From assembly GCA_050485865.1 (NCBI GenBank), contig JBJHCE010000024.1, positions 1 to 25,900 on the forward strand: 25,900 nucleotides of DNA, written 5' to 3'. Each line of letters begins with the position of its first letter. Position 1 is the first letter of the stretch. Under the pieces are notes generated by a model. The model searched no databases and was not told the DNA's origin. It saw nothing but the letters and a program-made list of their open reading frames with translations. Made by a program: the position numbers and the translations under genes. Of the stretch, positions 7,238 through 14,308 are shown one piece after another. This DNA comes from SKNW01 sp050485865 (GTDB lineage Bacteria; Gemmatimonadota; Gemmatimonadetes; Longimicrobiales; Gaopeijiaceae).

Positions 7238-7644
7238 GACGCCTCCTCTCCCTCCTTCGCCACTTCCCGCGCCGCGTCGACGCCGGCGCGGTACGCGGCC
7301 TTCGACCGCTCGATCTTCTCCTCGAGTTCGGCCCGGGCCTCACGGGCGGAGGACTTTCCCTGCTCCACCGCCTCCTTCACCGCCTCGACCCGCTCCATGA
7401 GCTCCTCGCGGGCCTGCTCCAGGCGCTCCTCGATCTGGGCCTGCGCCTCCTTCATCCGGTCCTCGGCGGCGTCGCGAAACCGGAGGGCGCGCTCCTTGAG
7501 CTCGGCCTGGGTCTCCTCGCCGGAGCGGGGCGCGAAGAGGAGGGCCACGCCGGCGCCGAGGAGGGCGCCCAGGAGGAAGGGTCCGACCCCGCTCCCGCCG
7601 TCGCGCTCGATGATGAAGGTGGGGGCTTCTTCACGGTCCCGCAT
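7234..7644 (-). CDS. YtxH domain-containing protein
   Basis: This is a small 136-residue membrane-anchored coiled-coil protein. Residues about 20-42 (GVGPFLLGALLGAGVALLFAPRSGEETQ) form the YtxH signature: a glycine-rich hydrophobic helix ending in a FAPRSGEE-type turn. The remainder is a long charged helix rich in Glu, Ala and Arg, with heptad-like spacing (LKERALRFRDAAEDRMKEAQAQIEERLEQARE...). The start ATG at 7644 has a textbook AGGAGG six bases upstream (7656-7651). It appears to be the first gene of the minus-strand operon, after a 108-base gap from pgi. Its TGA overlaps a candidate CTG start of the next gene. YtxH proteins are associated with envelope or general stress in other bacteria; the biochemical role is unknown. 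Confidence 0.88.
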   Translation of the reverse strand: MRDREEAPTFIIERDGGSGVGPFLLGALLGAGVALLFAPRSGEETQAELKERALRFRDAAEDRMKEAQAQIEERLEQAREELMERVEAVKEAVEQGKSSAREARAELEEKIERSKAAYRAGVDAAREVAKEGEEAS

Positions 7645-7752
7645 GGTGCGCCTCCTGTATGGTCGTGGAACGGAGATCTCGACGTGGCTTCCCGTAATCT
7701 ACCGCGTTTCGCGGCCTTCGGGAGGATACCGGGGGCGGCGGAGAGGGTTCCT
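7645..7752 (-). promoter_or_regulatory. Intergenic gap pgi/ytxH, likely operon promoter region
   Basis: This 108-base gap precedes the long envelope/pyrimidine operon. It contains the strong ytxH ribosome site (AGGAGG, 7656-7651) and an A/T-richer patch reading TAGATT on the minus strand. There is a small perfect hairpin, CCGCG-TTT-CGCGG, at 7702-7714, which may end pgi transcription. No convincing -35/-10 pair could be assigned. Confidence 0.35.
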
Positions 7753-9195
7753 TCAGGCCACCGCCCCGCCCCCGTCTTCCGGCGCGAGGTCCGGGGCCGG
7801 AAACCCCTCGCGGCCGAGAAGTCCCGAGGTGAAGCGCTTCCCCGCCTCCACCCCGGGCTGGTCCAGGGGATTCACCCCGTAAAGCGCCCCGGCGTAGACG
7901 GTGGCCATCATGAAGAGGGTGAAGAGTCCCCCGAGGGATGCGGCGTCCAGGCGCTCCACCTGGAGGAGGGCCGAGGGGCGTCCCGCCTGCCGGAGCGCCT
8001 CGGCGGTGGCCCGGCGCTCGGCCTCGAGAAGGGCCTCGAGGGTGTGCCCCCCGAGGTAGCGGAGCGCCTCCTCGTCCGGGTGCCCCGGGGGGATCGGGAC
8101 CGCGTCGTCGCGCTCGGCCACCCGGAGAAAGAGGACCACCTTGTCGCGGGGCCCCTCCACGAAGAGCTGGAGGAGCGAGTGCTGGTCCACCGCCCCGAGG
8201 GCCGCGAGCGGGGTGGGGCCCGTCTCCACCCGGGCCCCGTCCACCCCTTCCGCCTTTCCCAGCGACTCGGCCCAGAGCTGCTGGAACCAGAGGGCGAAGC
8301 TCCGGAGCCGGTCGGCGTAGGGCATGAGGACGTGCACCGACTGTCCGCGTTCGCCGTGGGCGGCGTGGAGGAGGGTGGCGAGAAGCCCGGCGGGGTTCTC
8401 GAGGAGGCGGGGGCTCCGGCACCGCTCGGCCATGGCCGCCGCTCCGGAATGGAGGGCCTCGAGGTCGACCCCGGTCACCGCCGCCGGGAGGAGCCCCACC
8501 GGCGAGAGGACCGAGAAGCGCCCGCCCACGTCCGGGGGCACGGCGAGGGCCGGAATCCCCCGGTCCCGGGCGAGCCGCCGGAGGGGTCCGGCGGAGGGGT
8601 CGGTGGTGAAGAGGAAGTGCCCGCGCACCGCGTCGGGCCCCGCCGCTTCCTCCACCGCCCGCTCCAGGACCAGGAACTGCGCCAGCGTCTCGGCGGTGGA
8701 GCCGGACTTGCTCACCACGTTGAAGAGGGTGCTCCTGGGGTCCACCCGGGTCAGGAGCTCCGCCACCGAGTCCGGGTCGGCGTTTTCCAGGAAGTGGAGC
8801 CGGGGGTAGTGGTCCCGCCCCTCGTCGGAGCGGGCGTTCCAGTGGGGGCCGAGGAGGGCGTCGGCCAGCGCCCGCCCCCCCAGCGACGACCCCCCGATTC
8901 CCACCACGACCAGGTCCTCGAACCACTGGCCGAAGGAGTCGGCCACCTCCTGGACCGCGGCCCGGGCGCCGGCGTCGTGCGGGAGCGCCATGAAGCCCAG
9001 CGCTCCGGCCTCCTCCCGGGTCCGGAAGGCGGCATGGGCGGCCTGGAACCGGGTGGCCAGGTCACCGCCCTCGGCGAGGCGCGTCGCATCCACCCCCCTT
9101 CCAGGACCCAGGGAAGGCTCCAGGAGGTTGGCGTAGGCCAGGAATACGGGGGGCTTCGGTTCGGAGGTCATGGCCGGCGTGGGGTCGGGGTCCAT
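7753..9195 (-). CDS. pgi: Glucose-6-phosphate isomerase
   Basis: This enzyme interconverts glucose-6-phosphate and fructose-6-phosphate in glycolysis and gluconeogenesis. The 480-residue protein resembles the shorter Bacillus-type PGI. Visible features are the sugar-phosphate-binding VVGIGGSSLGGRAL (97-110), VVSKSGSTAET (160-170), and the active-site QQLWAESLGK with E310. H339 lies in VDQHS, and the C-terminal PGI signature is YGVNPLDQPGVEAGK with its lysine. The start is ambiguous between ATG 9195, five bases after the upstream stop, and ATG 9171 (472 residues). Neither has a good ribosome site, and coupling favours 9195. It is the last gene of a pyk > hydrolase > pgi minus-strand set. Confidence 0.95.
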   Translation of the reverse strand: MDPDPTPAMTSEPKPPVFLAYANLLEPSLGPGRGVDATRLAEGGDLATRFQAAHAAFRTREEAGALGFMALPHDAGARAAVQEVADSFGQWFEDLVVVGIGGSSLGGRALADALLGPHWNARSDEGRDHYPRLHFLENADPDSVAELLTRVDPRSTLFNVVSKSGSTAETLAQFLVLERAVEEAAGPDAVRGHFLFTTDPSAGPLRRLARDRGIPALAVPPDVGGRFSVLSPVGLLPAAVTGVDLEALHSGAAAMAERCRSPRLLENPAGLLATLLHAAHGERGQSVHVLMPYADRLRSFALWFQQLWAESLGKAEGVDGARVETGPTPLAALGAVDQHSLLQLFVEGPRDKVVLFLRVAERDDAVPIPPGHPDEEALRYLGGHTLEALLEAERRATAEALRQAGRPSALLQVERLDAASLGGLFTLFMMATVYAGALYGVNPLDQPGVEAGKRFTSGLLGREGFPAPDLAPEDGGGAVA

Positions 9196-9200
9196 GCAGT

Positions 9201-10043
9201 TCAGGAGGCGCCCAGGGCCAGGGGCTCCCCGGGGCGGATGCGGAGGGTGAGGCCGTCGTGTGCGGGGCGGATCCCCTCGGGGAGGCTCCGGGCCAGCTCG
9301 GCGTGGCGGATCCGGTGCGTCATGTGGGTCAGGAAGGTGGCCTCGGCGCCCACCGCACGGGCCGCCTCCACCGCCTCCTCCACGTTCATGTGGTTCGGGT
9401 GCGGGTCGCCGTGCCAGAGGGCGTTCAGCACCAGTACGCGAACCCCCCGGAGTGCCTCGAGTGCCTCGTCGGGAAGGCGCTTCGCGTCGGTCACGTAACC
9501 GAGCTCCCCCACCCGGAAGCCCAGCGGTCGCGCCGAGCCGTGGGGGACCTGGACCGGGTGGAAGGTGGTGCCGAGGAGGGGGACCGGGGTGCCCGGGTCC
9601 ACGGGGCGGAGATCCAGTTCCGGGGGCGAGGTCCCGAGGTCGCGCGCGCCGTCGGGGTCGAAGATGTAGTCGAAGCGGCGGACCAGGTGGGGGACGGTGT
9701 CGCGGGGGGCGTGAACCGGGACGCTCCGCTGCTCGCGGAGGGAGAAGATGCGGAGGTCGTCGATTCCGTGCAGGTGGTCGGCGTGGAGGTGGGTGAGCCA
9801 GACCGCGTCGATGGAGCGTACCCCCGCCCGGAGGAGCTGGAGGCGAAGCTCGGGGGGGGTGTCCACGAGGAGGGTACCCGATCCGGGGATGCGCACGAGG
9901 GCGGCATGCCGCGTTCTCCGGTCCCGCGGGTCGTCGGAGGCGCAGGTGCCGCAGGGGCACCCGATGACCGGCACCCCGAACGAGGTGCCCGTTCCGAGAA
10001 AGGTGAGCTCGACGCCCGCGCTGGGGGGGGCGGCGGAGTCCAT
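9201..10043 (-). CDS. PhnP-like metallo-beta-lactamase-fold hydrolase
   Basis: This 280-residue protein belongs to the RNase Z/PhnP branch of the MBL fold. The metal centre motif THLHADHLHGIDDLR supplies H85, H87, D89 and H90. Later ligands are probably H168 (VPHG), D186 (YVTDAK) and a C-terminal His such as H240 or H243. The N-terminus reads LGTGTSFGVPVIGCPCGTC. Its C29-x-C31-xx-C34 cluster matches the extra structural zinc site known from PhnP, a cyclic phosphodiesterase. No other phosphonate gene is nearby. It sits two bases after pyk and five before pgi, so it is very likely co-transcribed with both. Substrate is unknown; a phosphodiester of a sugar or nucleotide is a reasonable inference. 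ATG at 10043 is the only start that precedes the conserved GTGTS strand closely. Confidence 0.88.
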   Translation of the reverse strand: MDSAAPPSAGVELTFLGTGTSFGVPVIGCPCGTCASDDPRDRRTRHAALVRIPGSGTLLVDTPPELRLQLLRAGVRSIDAVWLTHLHADHLHGIDDLRIFSLREQRSVPVHAPRDTVPHLVRRFDYIFDPDGARDLGTSPPELDLRPVDPGTPVPLLGTTFHPVQVPHGSARPLGFRVGELGYVTDAKRLPDEALEALRGVRVLVLNALWHGDPHPNHMNVEEAVEAARAVGAEATFLTHMTHRIRHAELARSLPEGIRPAHDGLTLRIRPGEPLALGAS

Positions 10044-10045
10044 GG

Positions 10046-11464
10046 TCAGAGCGACTCGATCCGCATCGTGTTCGTGGTCCCCGACTGGTGGAAGGGGAAG
10101 CCGGCGGTGACCACGATGGCGTCGCCCTCGGCCCCGACCCCGGCGGCGCGCATGACCTCCTTGCCGAAGGCGGTGAGGGCCTCGTAGCTGATCTTGACCT
10201 CGTCGGCGAGGACCGGGCGCACCCCCCAGACGGCGGCGAGCTGCCCCAGGGTGGCGGGATCGGTGGTGACGGCGAAGATCGGCACCCCCGGGCGGTGGGA
10301 GGCCACGAGGCGGGCCGAGAACCCCGAGCGGGTGATCACGAGGACCCCGGCGGCGTGGAGGTTCCGGGCGGCGTCGACGGTGGCGGCGGCGACGGCGTGC
10401 TCCCGGGCGGTGGCGCCGGAGCGGAGGGCGTGGTCCTCGCCGGTAAGGTACCGGGGGCCCGACTCGAGGGCGCCCGACGACTCGATCTCGCGGATGATCC
10501 GGACGAGGGCCTCCACCGCCTGGACCGGGTACTTCCCCACCGCGGTCTCGCCGGAGAGCATCACGGCGTCGGTGCCGTCGAGAACCGCATTCGCCACGTC
10601 GGAGGCCTCGGCCCGGGTGGGGCGGGGGTTCTCGATCATGGATTCGAGCATCTGGGTGGCGGTGATCACCGGGCGCGCGTGGTAGTTCGCGAGCTGGATG
10701 ATCCGCTTCTGCGCCAGGGGGACCTGCTCGAAGGGGAGCTCCACCCCCAGGTCGCCCCGGGCCACCATGGCGAGGTCGGCGGTGTCCAGGATGTCGTCCA
10801 CCTCGGTCATGGCCCGGGCCATCTCGATCTTGGCCACGACGAGGGCGCGGCCCCGGACCCGCTCCTTGAGGGCCCGGACGTCCTCCGCCGAGCGGACGAA
10901 GGAGAGCCCCACGAAATCCGCCTCTTCGGCCAGGGCGAAGTCCAGGTCCTCCAGGTCCTTCGCGGTGAGGCTCGCCGCCGAGATCGTGCCGGCGGGGATG
11001 TTGATCCCCTTGTTGGACTTGAGGAGGCCGCCCCGGATCACCTCGAAGTGGGCGCGGTCGCCGTCGGTGCCCGTGCAGACGAGCTCGAAGAGGCCGTCGT
11101 CGAGGAGGACCTGGTCGCCCTGGGTCACGTCGGCGGCGAGGCGGGTGTAGGTGGTGGGGAGCTCGTCACCCTTCTCGGTTCCCTCCGGCGCGAAGGTGAC
11201 CTGGGTGCCGGGGACGAGGGTGCGGGGCGTGGCGAGCTTCCCGACCCGGATCTTCGGACCCTGGAGGTCCACGAGGACTCCCACCTTGCGCCCGGCGGCG
11301 GCGCCGGCCTCCCGCACCGCCCGCAGGGTGGCGCGGTGGGTCTCCCGGTCCCCGTGCGACATGTTGATCCGGGCCACGTCCATTCCCGTGCGCACGAGGG
11401 CGTCGAGCATGGAGGGGTCGGAGGTGGCGGGGCCGATCGTGCAGACGATCTTCGTGCGGAGCAT
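10046..11464 (-). CDS. pyk: Pyruvate kinase
   Basis: This enzyme converts phosphoenolpyruvate and ADP to pyruvate and ATP. The 472-residue protein starts with the universal RTKIVCTIGPAT and has RINMSHGD, LVDLQGPKIRVG, and the catalytic lysine segment LVVAKIEMARAM. It also has the metal-binding MVARGDLGVELPFEQVPLAQK and the signature TATQMLESMIENPRPTRAEASDVANAVLDGTDAVMLSGETA. The C-terminal regulatory domain is present (GVLVITRSGFSARLVASHRPGVPIFAVT). ATG at 11464 is the natural start. The region upstream carries tandem 12-base repeats and is shared with the divergent ribonuclease D gene. It leads a three-gene glycolytic operon. Confidence 0.97.
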   Translation of the reverse strand: MLRTKIVCTIGPATSDPSMLDALVRTGMDVARINMSHGDRETHRATLRAVREAGAAAGRKVGVLVDLQGPKIRVGKLATPRTLVPGTQVTFAPEGTEKGDELPTTYTRLAADVTQGDQVLLDDGLFELVCTGTDGDRAHFEVIRGGLLKSNKGINIPAGTISAASLTAKDLEDLDFALAEEADFVGLSFVRSAEDVRALKERVRGRALVVAKIEMARAMTEVDDILDTADLAMVARGDLGVELPFEQVPLAQKRIIQLANYHARPVITATQMLESMIENPRPTRAEASDVANAVLDGTDAVMLSGETAVGKYPVQAVEALVRIIREIESSGALESGPRYLTGEDHALRSGATAREHAVAAATVDAARNLHAAGVLVITRSGFSARLVASHRPGVPIFAVTTDPATLGQLAAVWGVRPVLADEVKISYEALTAFGKEVMRAAGVGAEGDAIVVTAGFPFHQSGTTNTMRIESL

Positions 11465-11751
11465 GGGGGATCCGGGCGGGGGTCGGGGAGGGTGTCAGGG
11501 GGTGTGTCAGGGGGTGTGTCAGGGAGGGTCGGCGACGGGGCTCGAGCCGCCTGAAGTTGTCCGGGGGCCGATCCCCGTGCAAGGCGGTGGGGGGAACCGA
11601 CACCGGAGCGTGACCGGGTGGTGTCGCGTGGATGCCGCACTCGGGCGGCCCGGGGGGGAACTTTTCAGTCTTTTCGCGGTAGAAGTGGAATCGGCCCGCC
11701 GGAGCGCCTCCGGGGCCGCACCCGCCTCCTGAAGGACACGAACCGAACGGA
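11465..11751. promoter_or_regulatory. Divergent intergenic region, pyk / ribonuclease D
   Basis: This 287-base gap between divergently transcribed genes must hold both promoters. An A/T-richer island at about 11659-11692 (AACTTTTCAGTCTTTTCGCGGTAG, split here by eye only) is the likeliest core for one or both. No -35/-10 pair with correct spacing could be defended. The pyk-proximal side carries tandem 12-base repeats, listed separately. No gene is seen inside. Confidence 0.5.
11491..11524. repeat. Tandem 12-base repeat in the pyk leader
   Basis: GGTGTGTCAGGG occurs twice in perfect tandem at 11501-11512 and 11513-11524. A 10-base variant lacking one GT (GGTGTCAGGG) directly precedes them at 11491-11500. 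The array lies 27-60 bases upstream of the pyk ATG. It could be slipped-strand repeat expansion or a stacked binding site; no function is known. Confidence 0.85.
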
Positions 11752-12894
11752 ATGGACATCCGCCTCATCGACCGGGACGACGCCCTGGACGACGCCCGCC
11801 CCCTCGTGACCGGGCTCCGGAGCGTGGCCCTCGACTGCGAGGCCGCGGGGTTCCACCGGTACTCGGATCGCCTCTCCCTCGTCCAGCTCACCGCCGGTCC
11901 CTTCACCCTCCTCCTGGACCCGCTGTCGCTGGACCCCCGGGAGCTTCTCCGCCCCGTGGTGGAGGACCCGGAGGTCGAGGTCCTGATGCATGGAGCGGAT
12001 TACGACATCCGCCTCCTGGACAGGGACCTCGGGCTGCGGCTCTCCGGGCTCTTCGACACCCAGATCGCGGCCTCGCTCCTCGGCGAGGAGGGGATCGGCC
12101 TCTCCTCGCTCCTGGAGCGGTACTTCGGGGTCAAGCTCTCGAAGAAGTACCAGCGCGCCGACTGGGCGGAGCGGCCCCTCAGCGACGGGATGAAGGAGTA
12201 CGCGGCCCACGATACCATCCACCTCAAGTCGCTGGCCGACCTCCTCCGCGAGCGCCTCGAGGCCGCGGGGCGGATGGCCTGGGCCGAGGAGGAGTTCCGG
12301 GAGCTCGAGCGGATCCGCTGGGAGCCCGCCGAAGAGGGTGAAGACCCGGCCACCCGGGTCAAGGGTGCCCGGGACCTCTCCCCCCGCGAGGTGGAGCGGC
12401 TGAGGGCCGCCCTCCGGTGGCGCGACGGGATCGCCCGGGAGCGGGACCGCGCCCTCTTCCGCGTGGCGGGGGACCCGGTGCTCCTGGAGGTGGCTCGCCG
12501 CGGCCCCCGGAGCGTCGAGGCGCTGGCGAACATCCAGGGAATGAACGGCGGCCTCGCCCGGGGTGAGGGTGCCCCCCTGGTCGAAGCGCTCGCCCGGGTG
12601 GACGCGCTCCCGGAGTCGGAGCTCGTTCCCTACCCGAGGTACCAGGGAAATGGGCGTGGGCGCCCCCTCCCCGAGGTGGAGGAGCGCTTCCTCCGCCTGA
12701 AGGAGGTCCGGAACCGCCATGCGGTGGCCCTCGGGATCGACCGGGGGACCCTTCTCCCGAACGCGGTCCTCCAGGCCCTCGCCGACGCCCCGCCGGCGTC
12801 CGCGCAGGCGCTTGCGGAAACCCCGGGGCTCCGCCGCTGGCAGGCGGGGATCCTCGGCGACGAGCTGTTCGAAACACTCAGGAAGGTGGGGTGA
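11752..12894 (+). CDS. rnd: Ribonuclease D
   Basis: This is a 3'-to-5' exoribonuclease of the DEDDy type that trims tRNA and other structured RNA 3' ends. The 380-residue protein contains the exonuclease domain at about 1-175 with all five metal/catalytic residues: D28 and E30 (ALDCEAAGF), D85 (HGADYDIRLL), and Y150 with D154 (EYAAHDTIHL). FDTQIAASLLG and the KKYQRADWAERPLS segment are typical of the family. An HRDC-type helical domain follows at about 210-290 (LRAALRWRDGIARERDRALFRVAGDPVLLEVA), with a partial second helical repeat at the C-terminus. ATG at 11752 has a modest ribosome site (GAAGGA about 14 bases away). It is transcribed divergently from pyk. Length and motif order match RNase D closely. 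Confidence 0.94.
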   Translation: MDIRLIDRDDALDDARPLVTGLRSVALDCEAAGFHRYSDRLSLVQLTAGPFTLLLDPLSLDPRELLRPVVEDPEVEVLMHGADYDIRLLDRDLGLRLSGLFDTQIAASLLGEEGIGLSSLLERYFGVKLSKKYQRADWAERPLSDGMKEYAAHDTIHLKSLADLLRERLEAAGRMAWAEEEFRELERIRWEPAEEGEDPATRVKGARDLSPREVERLRAALRWRDGIARERDRALFRVAGDPVLLEVARRGPRSVEALANIQGMNGGLARGEGAPLVEALARVDALPESELVPYPRYQGNGRGRPLPEVEERFLRLKEVRNRHAVALGIDRGTLLPNAVLQALADAPPASAQALAETPGLRRWQAGILGDELFETLRKVG

Positions 12895-12927
12895 CCGGGC
12901 CACGCGCCCGCCCCCTTTCCGACTTCA

Positions 12928-12967
12928 GCGAGGGTGTACGGGGCCGTTCGGGCCGTATCCCCCTCGC
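12928..12967. terminator. Hairpin between ribonuclease D and the 129-residue gene
   Basis: GCGAGGG at 12928-12934 pairs perfectly with CCCTCGC at 12961-12967. Inside it TACGG (12937-12941) pairs with CCGTA (12953-12957). It sits 34 bases past the rnd stop and 30 before the next start. There is no T-run, so terminator, leader structure or processing site are all possible. Confidence 0.5.
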
Positions 12968-12996
12968 GCTCATCCAGGAACGAAACCGGAGGTTGA

Positions 12997-13386
12997 ATGG
13001 CTTCGGAGATGCTACAGAGGGAAGATCTCTCGATCTACGTCGTGGCCGGCGTACCCAAGAGCTTCAAGAAGAAGCTCCAGAAGTTCGTGGGCACCGAGTC
13101 CAAGTCCGAGGGCGATGTGATGCTCCTCGACGACGAGATGTCGGACTGGGTCCTGGCCCGGGTGCGCGGAGAGAAGCGGCGGAGTCACGAGCAGACCCCG
13201 GCTTCGGCCGCCCTGTGGCGGGCCTACCGGGCACTCAGCGCGGCCCGCTACCACCTCCAGGACAACGAGGTGGAGGCACGGATTCGGGACATTCGTGACG
13301 AGGTCGAGGAACTCTGGCGGCAGGCGAGCCCGCTCTTCCGCGACGAGCCGAAGGAGGAGGCCGAGGCGCTGGAGGAGGTGGGCTGA
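12997..13386 (+). CDS. Hypothetical protein, 129 residues
   Basis: I do not recognise this family. The gene is well supported: ATG at 12997 has GGAGG four bases upstream, codon usage matches neighbours, and it fills the space between rnd and dksA. The product is charged and soluble, with no signal peptide or membrane helix. Residues 10-55 look like a small alpha/beta unit (SIYVVAGVPKSFKKKLQKFVGTESKSEGDVMLLDDEMSDWVLARV). Residues 60-129 are helical and increasingly acidic, ending in PKEEAEALEEVG. The lysine-rich 'PKSFKKKLQKF' patch could contact nucleic acid, but that is only a guess. It may be co-transcribed with ribonuclease D. Confidence 0.8.
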   Translation: MASEMLQREDLSIYVVAGVPKSFKKKLQKFVGTESKSEGDVMLLDDEMSDWVLARVRGEKRRSHEQTPASAALWRAYRALSAARYHLQDNEVEARIRDIRDEVEELWRQASPLFRDEPKEEAEALEEVG

Positions 13387-13412
13387 TCCCCCCCGGCCCG
13401 GGCCGTCCCGAC

Positions 13413-13428
13413 GGGAGGTCGTCCTCCC
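13413..13428. terminator. Candidate bidirectional terminator
   Basis: GGGAGG-TCGT-CCTCCC is a perfect 6-bp stem with a 4-base loop. It lies in the 43-base gap between two convergent genes, the 129-residue unknown and the DksA-type gene. It has no strong T-tract on either side, so support is mainly positional. Confidence 0.45.
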
Positions 13429-13429
13429 C

Positions 13430-13813
13430 CTATTCCCCTTCTTCCTCGAGCTTCCGCTTGTACTCGATGGAGTAACGGGCGTGGGGGAGGGCGTCCAGCC
13501 GCTCGAAGGCGATCATCTTTCCCGTGCCGTGGCAGCGCCCGAAGTTGTCCGGGTCGTTGTAGAGCCGGCGGAGCGCCTCCTCGATGCGGTAGAGGTAGCG
13601 CCCCTCCTTCGTGGCGAAGAGGGCGGCCTTCTCCCGCTCCATGGCCTCGGTCCCCTGGTCGGCCATGTGGTCGGTGTAGGCGGAGAAGTCGGTGTCGCCG
13701 TATTCCCGGTCACGCTTCGTCATCTCGTCGAAGAGCCCGAGGGCACGAAGGGCCTTGGCCCGTTCCTCGAGGAGCCGCTTTTCGAGATGTTCAAGCTGGT
13801 CTTTGGTGAGCAT
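13430..13813 (-). CDS. DksA/TraR-family regulator with a reduced zinc finger
   Basis: The 127-residue protein has the DksA layout: a long N-terminal coiled coil (LTKDQLEHLEKRLLEERAKAL...) with an acidic turn (DTDFSAYTDHMAD, about 40-52), then a short finger-like C-terminus. DksA binds the RNA polymerase secondary channel and modulates transcription with ppGpp. Here only one cysteine of the C4 finger remains: C94 in FGRCHGTGKMIAFERLDALPHARYSIEYK. The other expected positions hold T97, S115 and Y118. A 'CxxTGK...RLxAxPHA' version is, from memory, common in some non-proteobacterial phyla, so this is probably a functional subfamily. The start is taken as ATG 13813; a GTG at 13855 would add 14 residues unlike the family. 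It is divergent from the YggX-like gene and convergent with the unknown gene. Confidence 0.88.
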   Translation of the reverse strand: MLTKDQLEHLEKRLLEERAKALRALGLFDEMTKRDREYGDTDFSAYTDHMADQGTEAMEREKAALFATKEGRYLYRIEEALRRLYNDPDNFGRCHGTGKMIAFERLDALPHARYSIEYKRKLEEEGE

Positions 13814-13991
13814 GACCGGACCGTTCAGGATGTGGCCGTGCGGACCTCCGGGCACCGTCCAGGTGCCGGGATCCCCGAATGGAGCCCGAAGCCTCCACCG
13901 GAATCAGACGAAAAATCTACCGAACCGGAACGGAGCCGTCCACTCCCGGACCCGCCCGTGGCAATCCGGTTCCGTGCCCCGAGACAGAACC
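13814..13991. promoter_or_regulatory. Divergent promoter region, dksA-type / YggX-like
   Basis: This 178-base gap separates two divergent genes and includes an A/T-richer patch near 13900-13925 (GACGAAAAATCTACCG). That is unusual in this GC-rich window and the likeliest site for overlapping promoters. No -35/-10 pair could be assigned with confidence. Confidence 0.4.
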
Positions 13992-14285
13992 GTGACGACC
14001 CCCGACGTCGAGATCCATTGCCGTCGCTGCGACGCCCCCCGCCCCCGCCTCCAGAAGCCGCCGTTTCGCGATGCACGGGGCGAGCGGATCCAGGGGGAGA
14101 TCTGCCAGATCTGCTGGGGCGAGTGGCTGAAGCACCAGACCCTCCTGATCAACCACTACGGGCTGGACCCCCGGGACCCCGAGGCCCGGACCTTCCTCTA
14201 CGAACAGATCGACCAGGTCCTCCTGGGGGACGGCGACGGGGGCGCGGAGATCGACACCTCGAAGCAGGGGTCCATCGAGTGGTGA
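13992..14285 (+). CDS. YggX-like Fe(2+)-trafficking-type protein with two CxxC pairs
   Basis: The 97-residue product resembles the YggX family, linked in enterobacteria to iron handling and protection of iron-sulfur clusters. The characteristic core is present: PPFRDARGERIQGEICQICWGEWLKHQTLLINHYGLDPRDPEARTFLYEQIDQVLL. It corresponds to the family's 'ELGxRIxxxI...W..W...Q..LINE..L' pattern. It differs from enterobacterial YggX in having four cysteines as two CxxC pairs, C10/C13 and C38/C41, which could form a zinc ribbon or a metal site. The start is GTG at 13992; GTG at 13974 is an alternative adding six residues. No strong ribosome site is seen. It ends 23 bases from the convergent ornithine aminotransferase gene. 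Family assignment is by recognition of the pattern and should be profile-checked. Confidence 0.8.
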   Translation: MTTPDVEIHCRRCDAPRPRLQKPPFRDARGERIQGEICQICWGEWLKHQTLLINHYGLDPRDPEARTFLYEQIDQVLLGDGDGGAEIDTSKQGSIEW

Positions 14286-14308
14286 TGCGATCGGGCTGAC
14301 GGGGTCGC

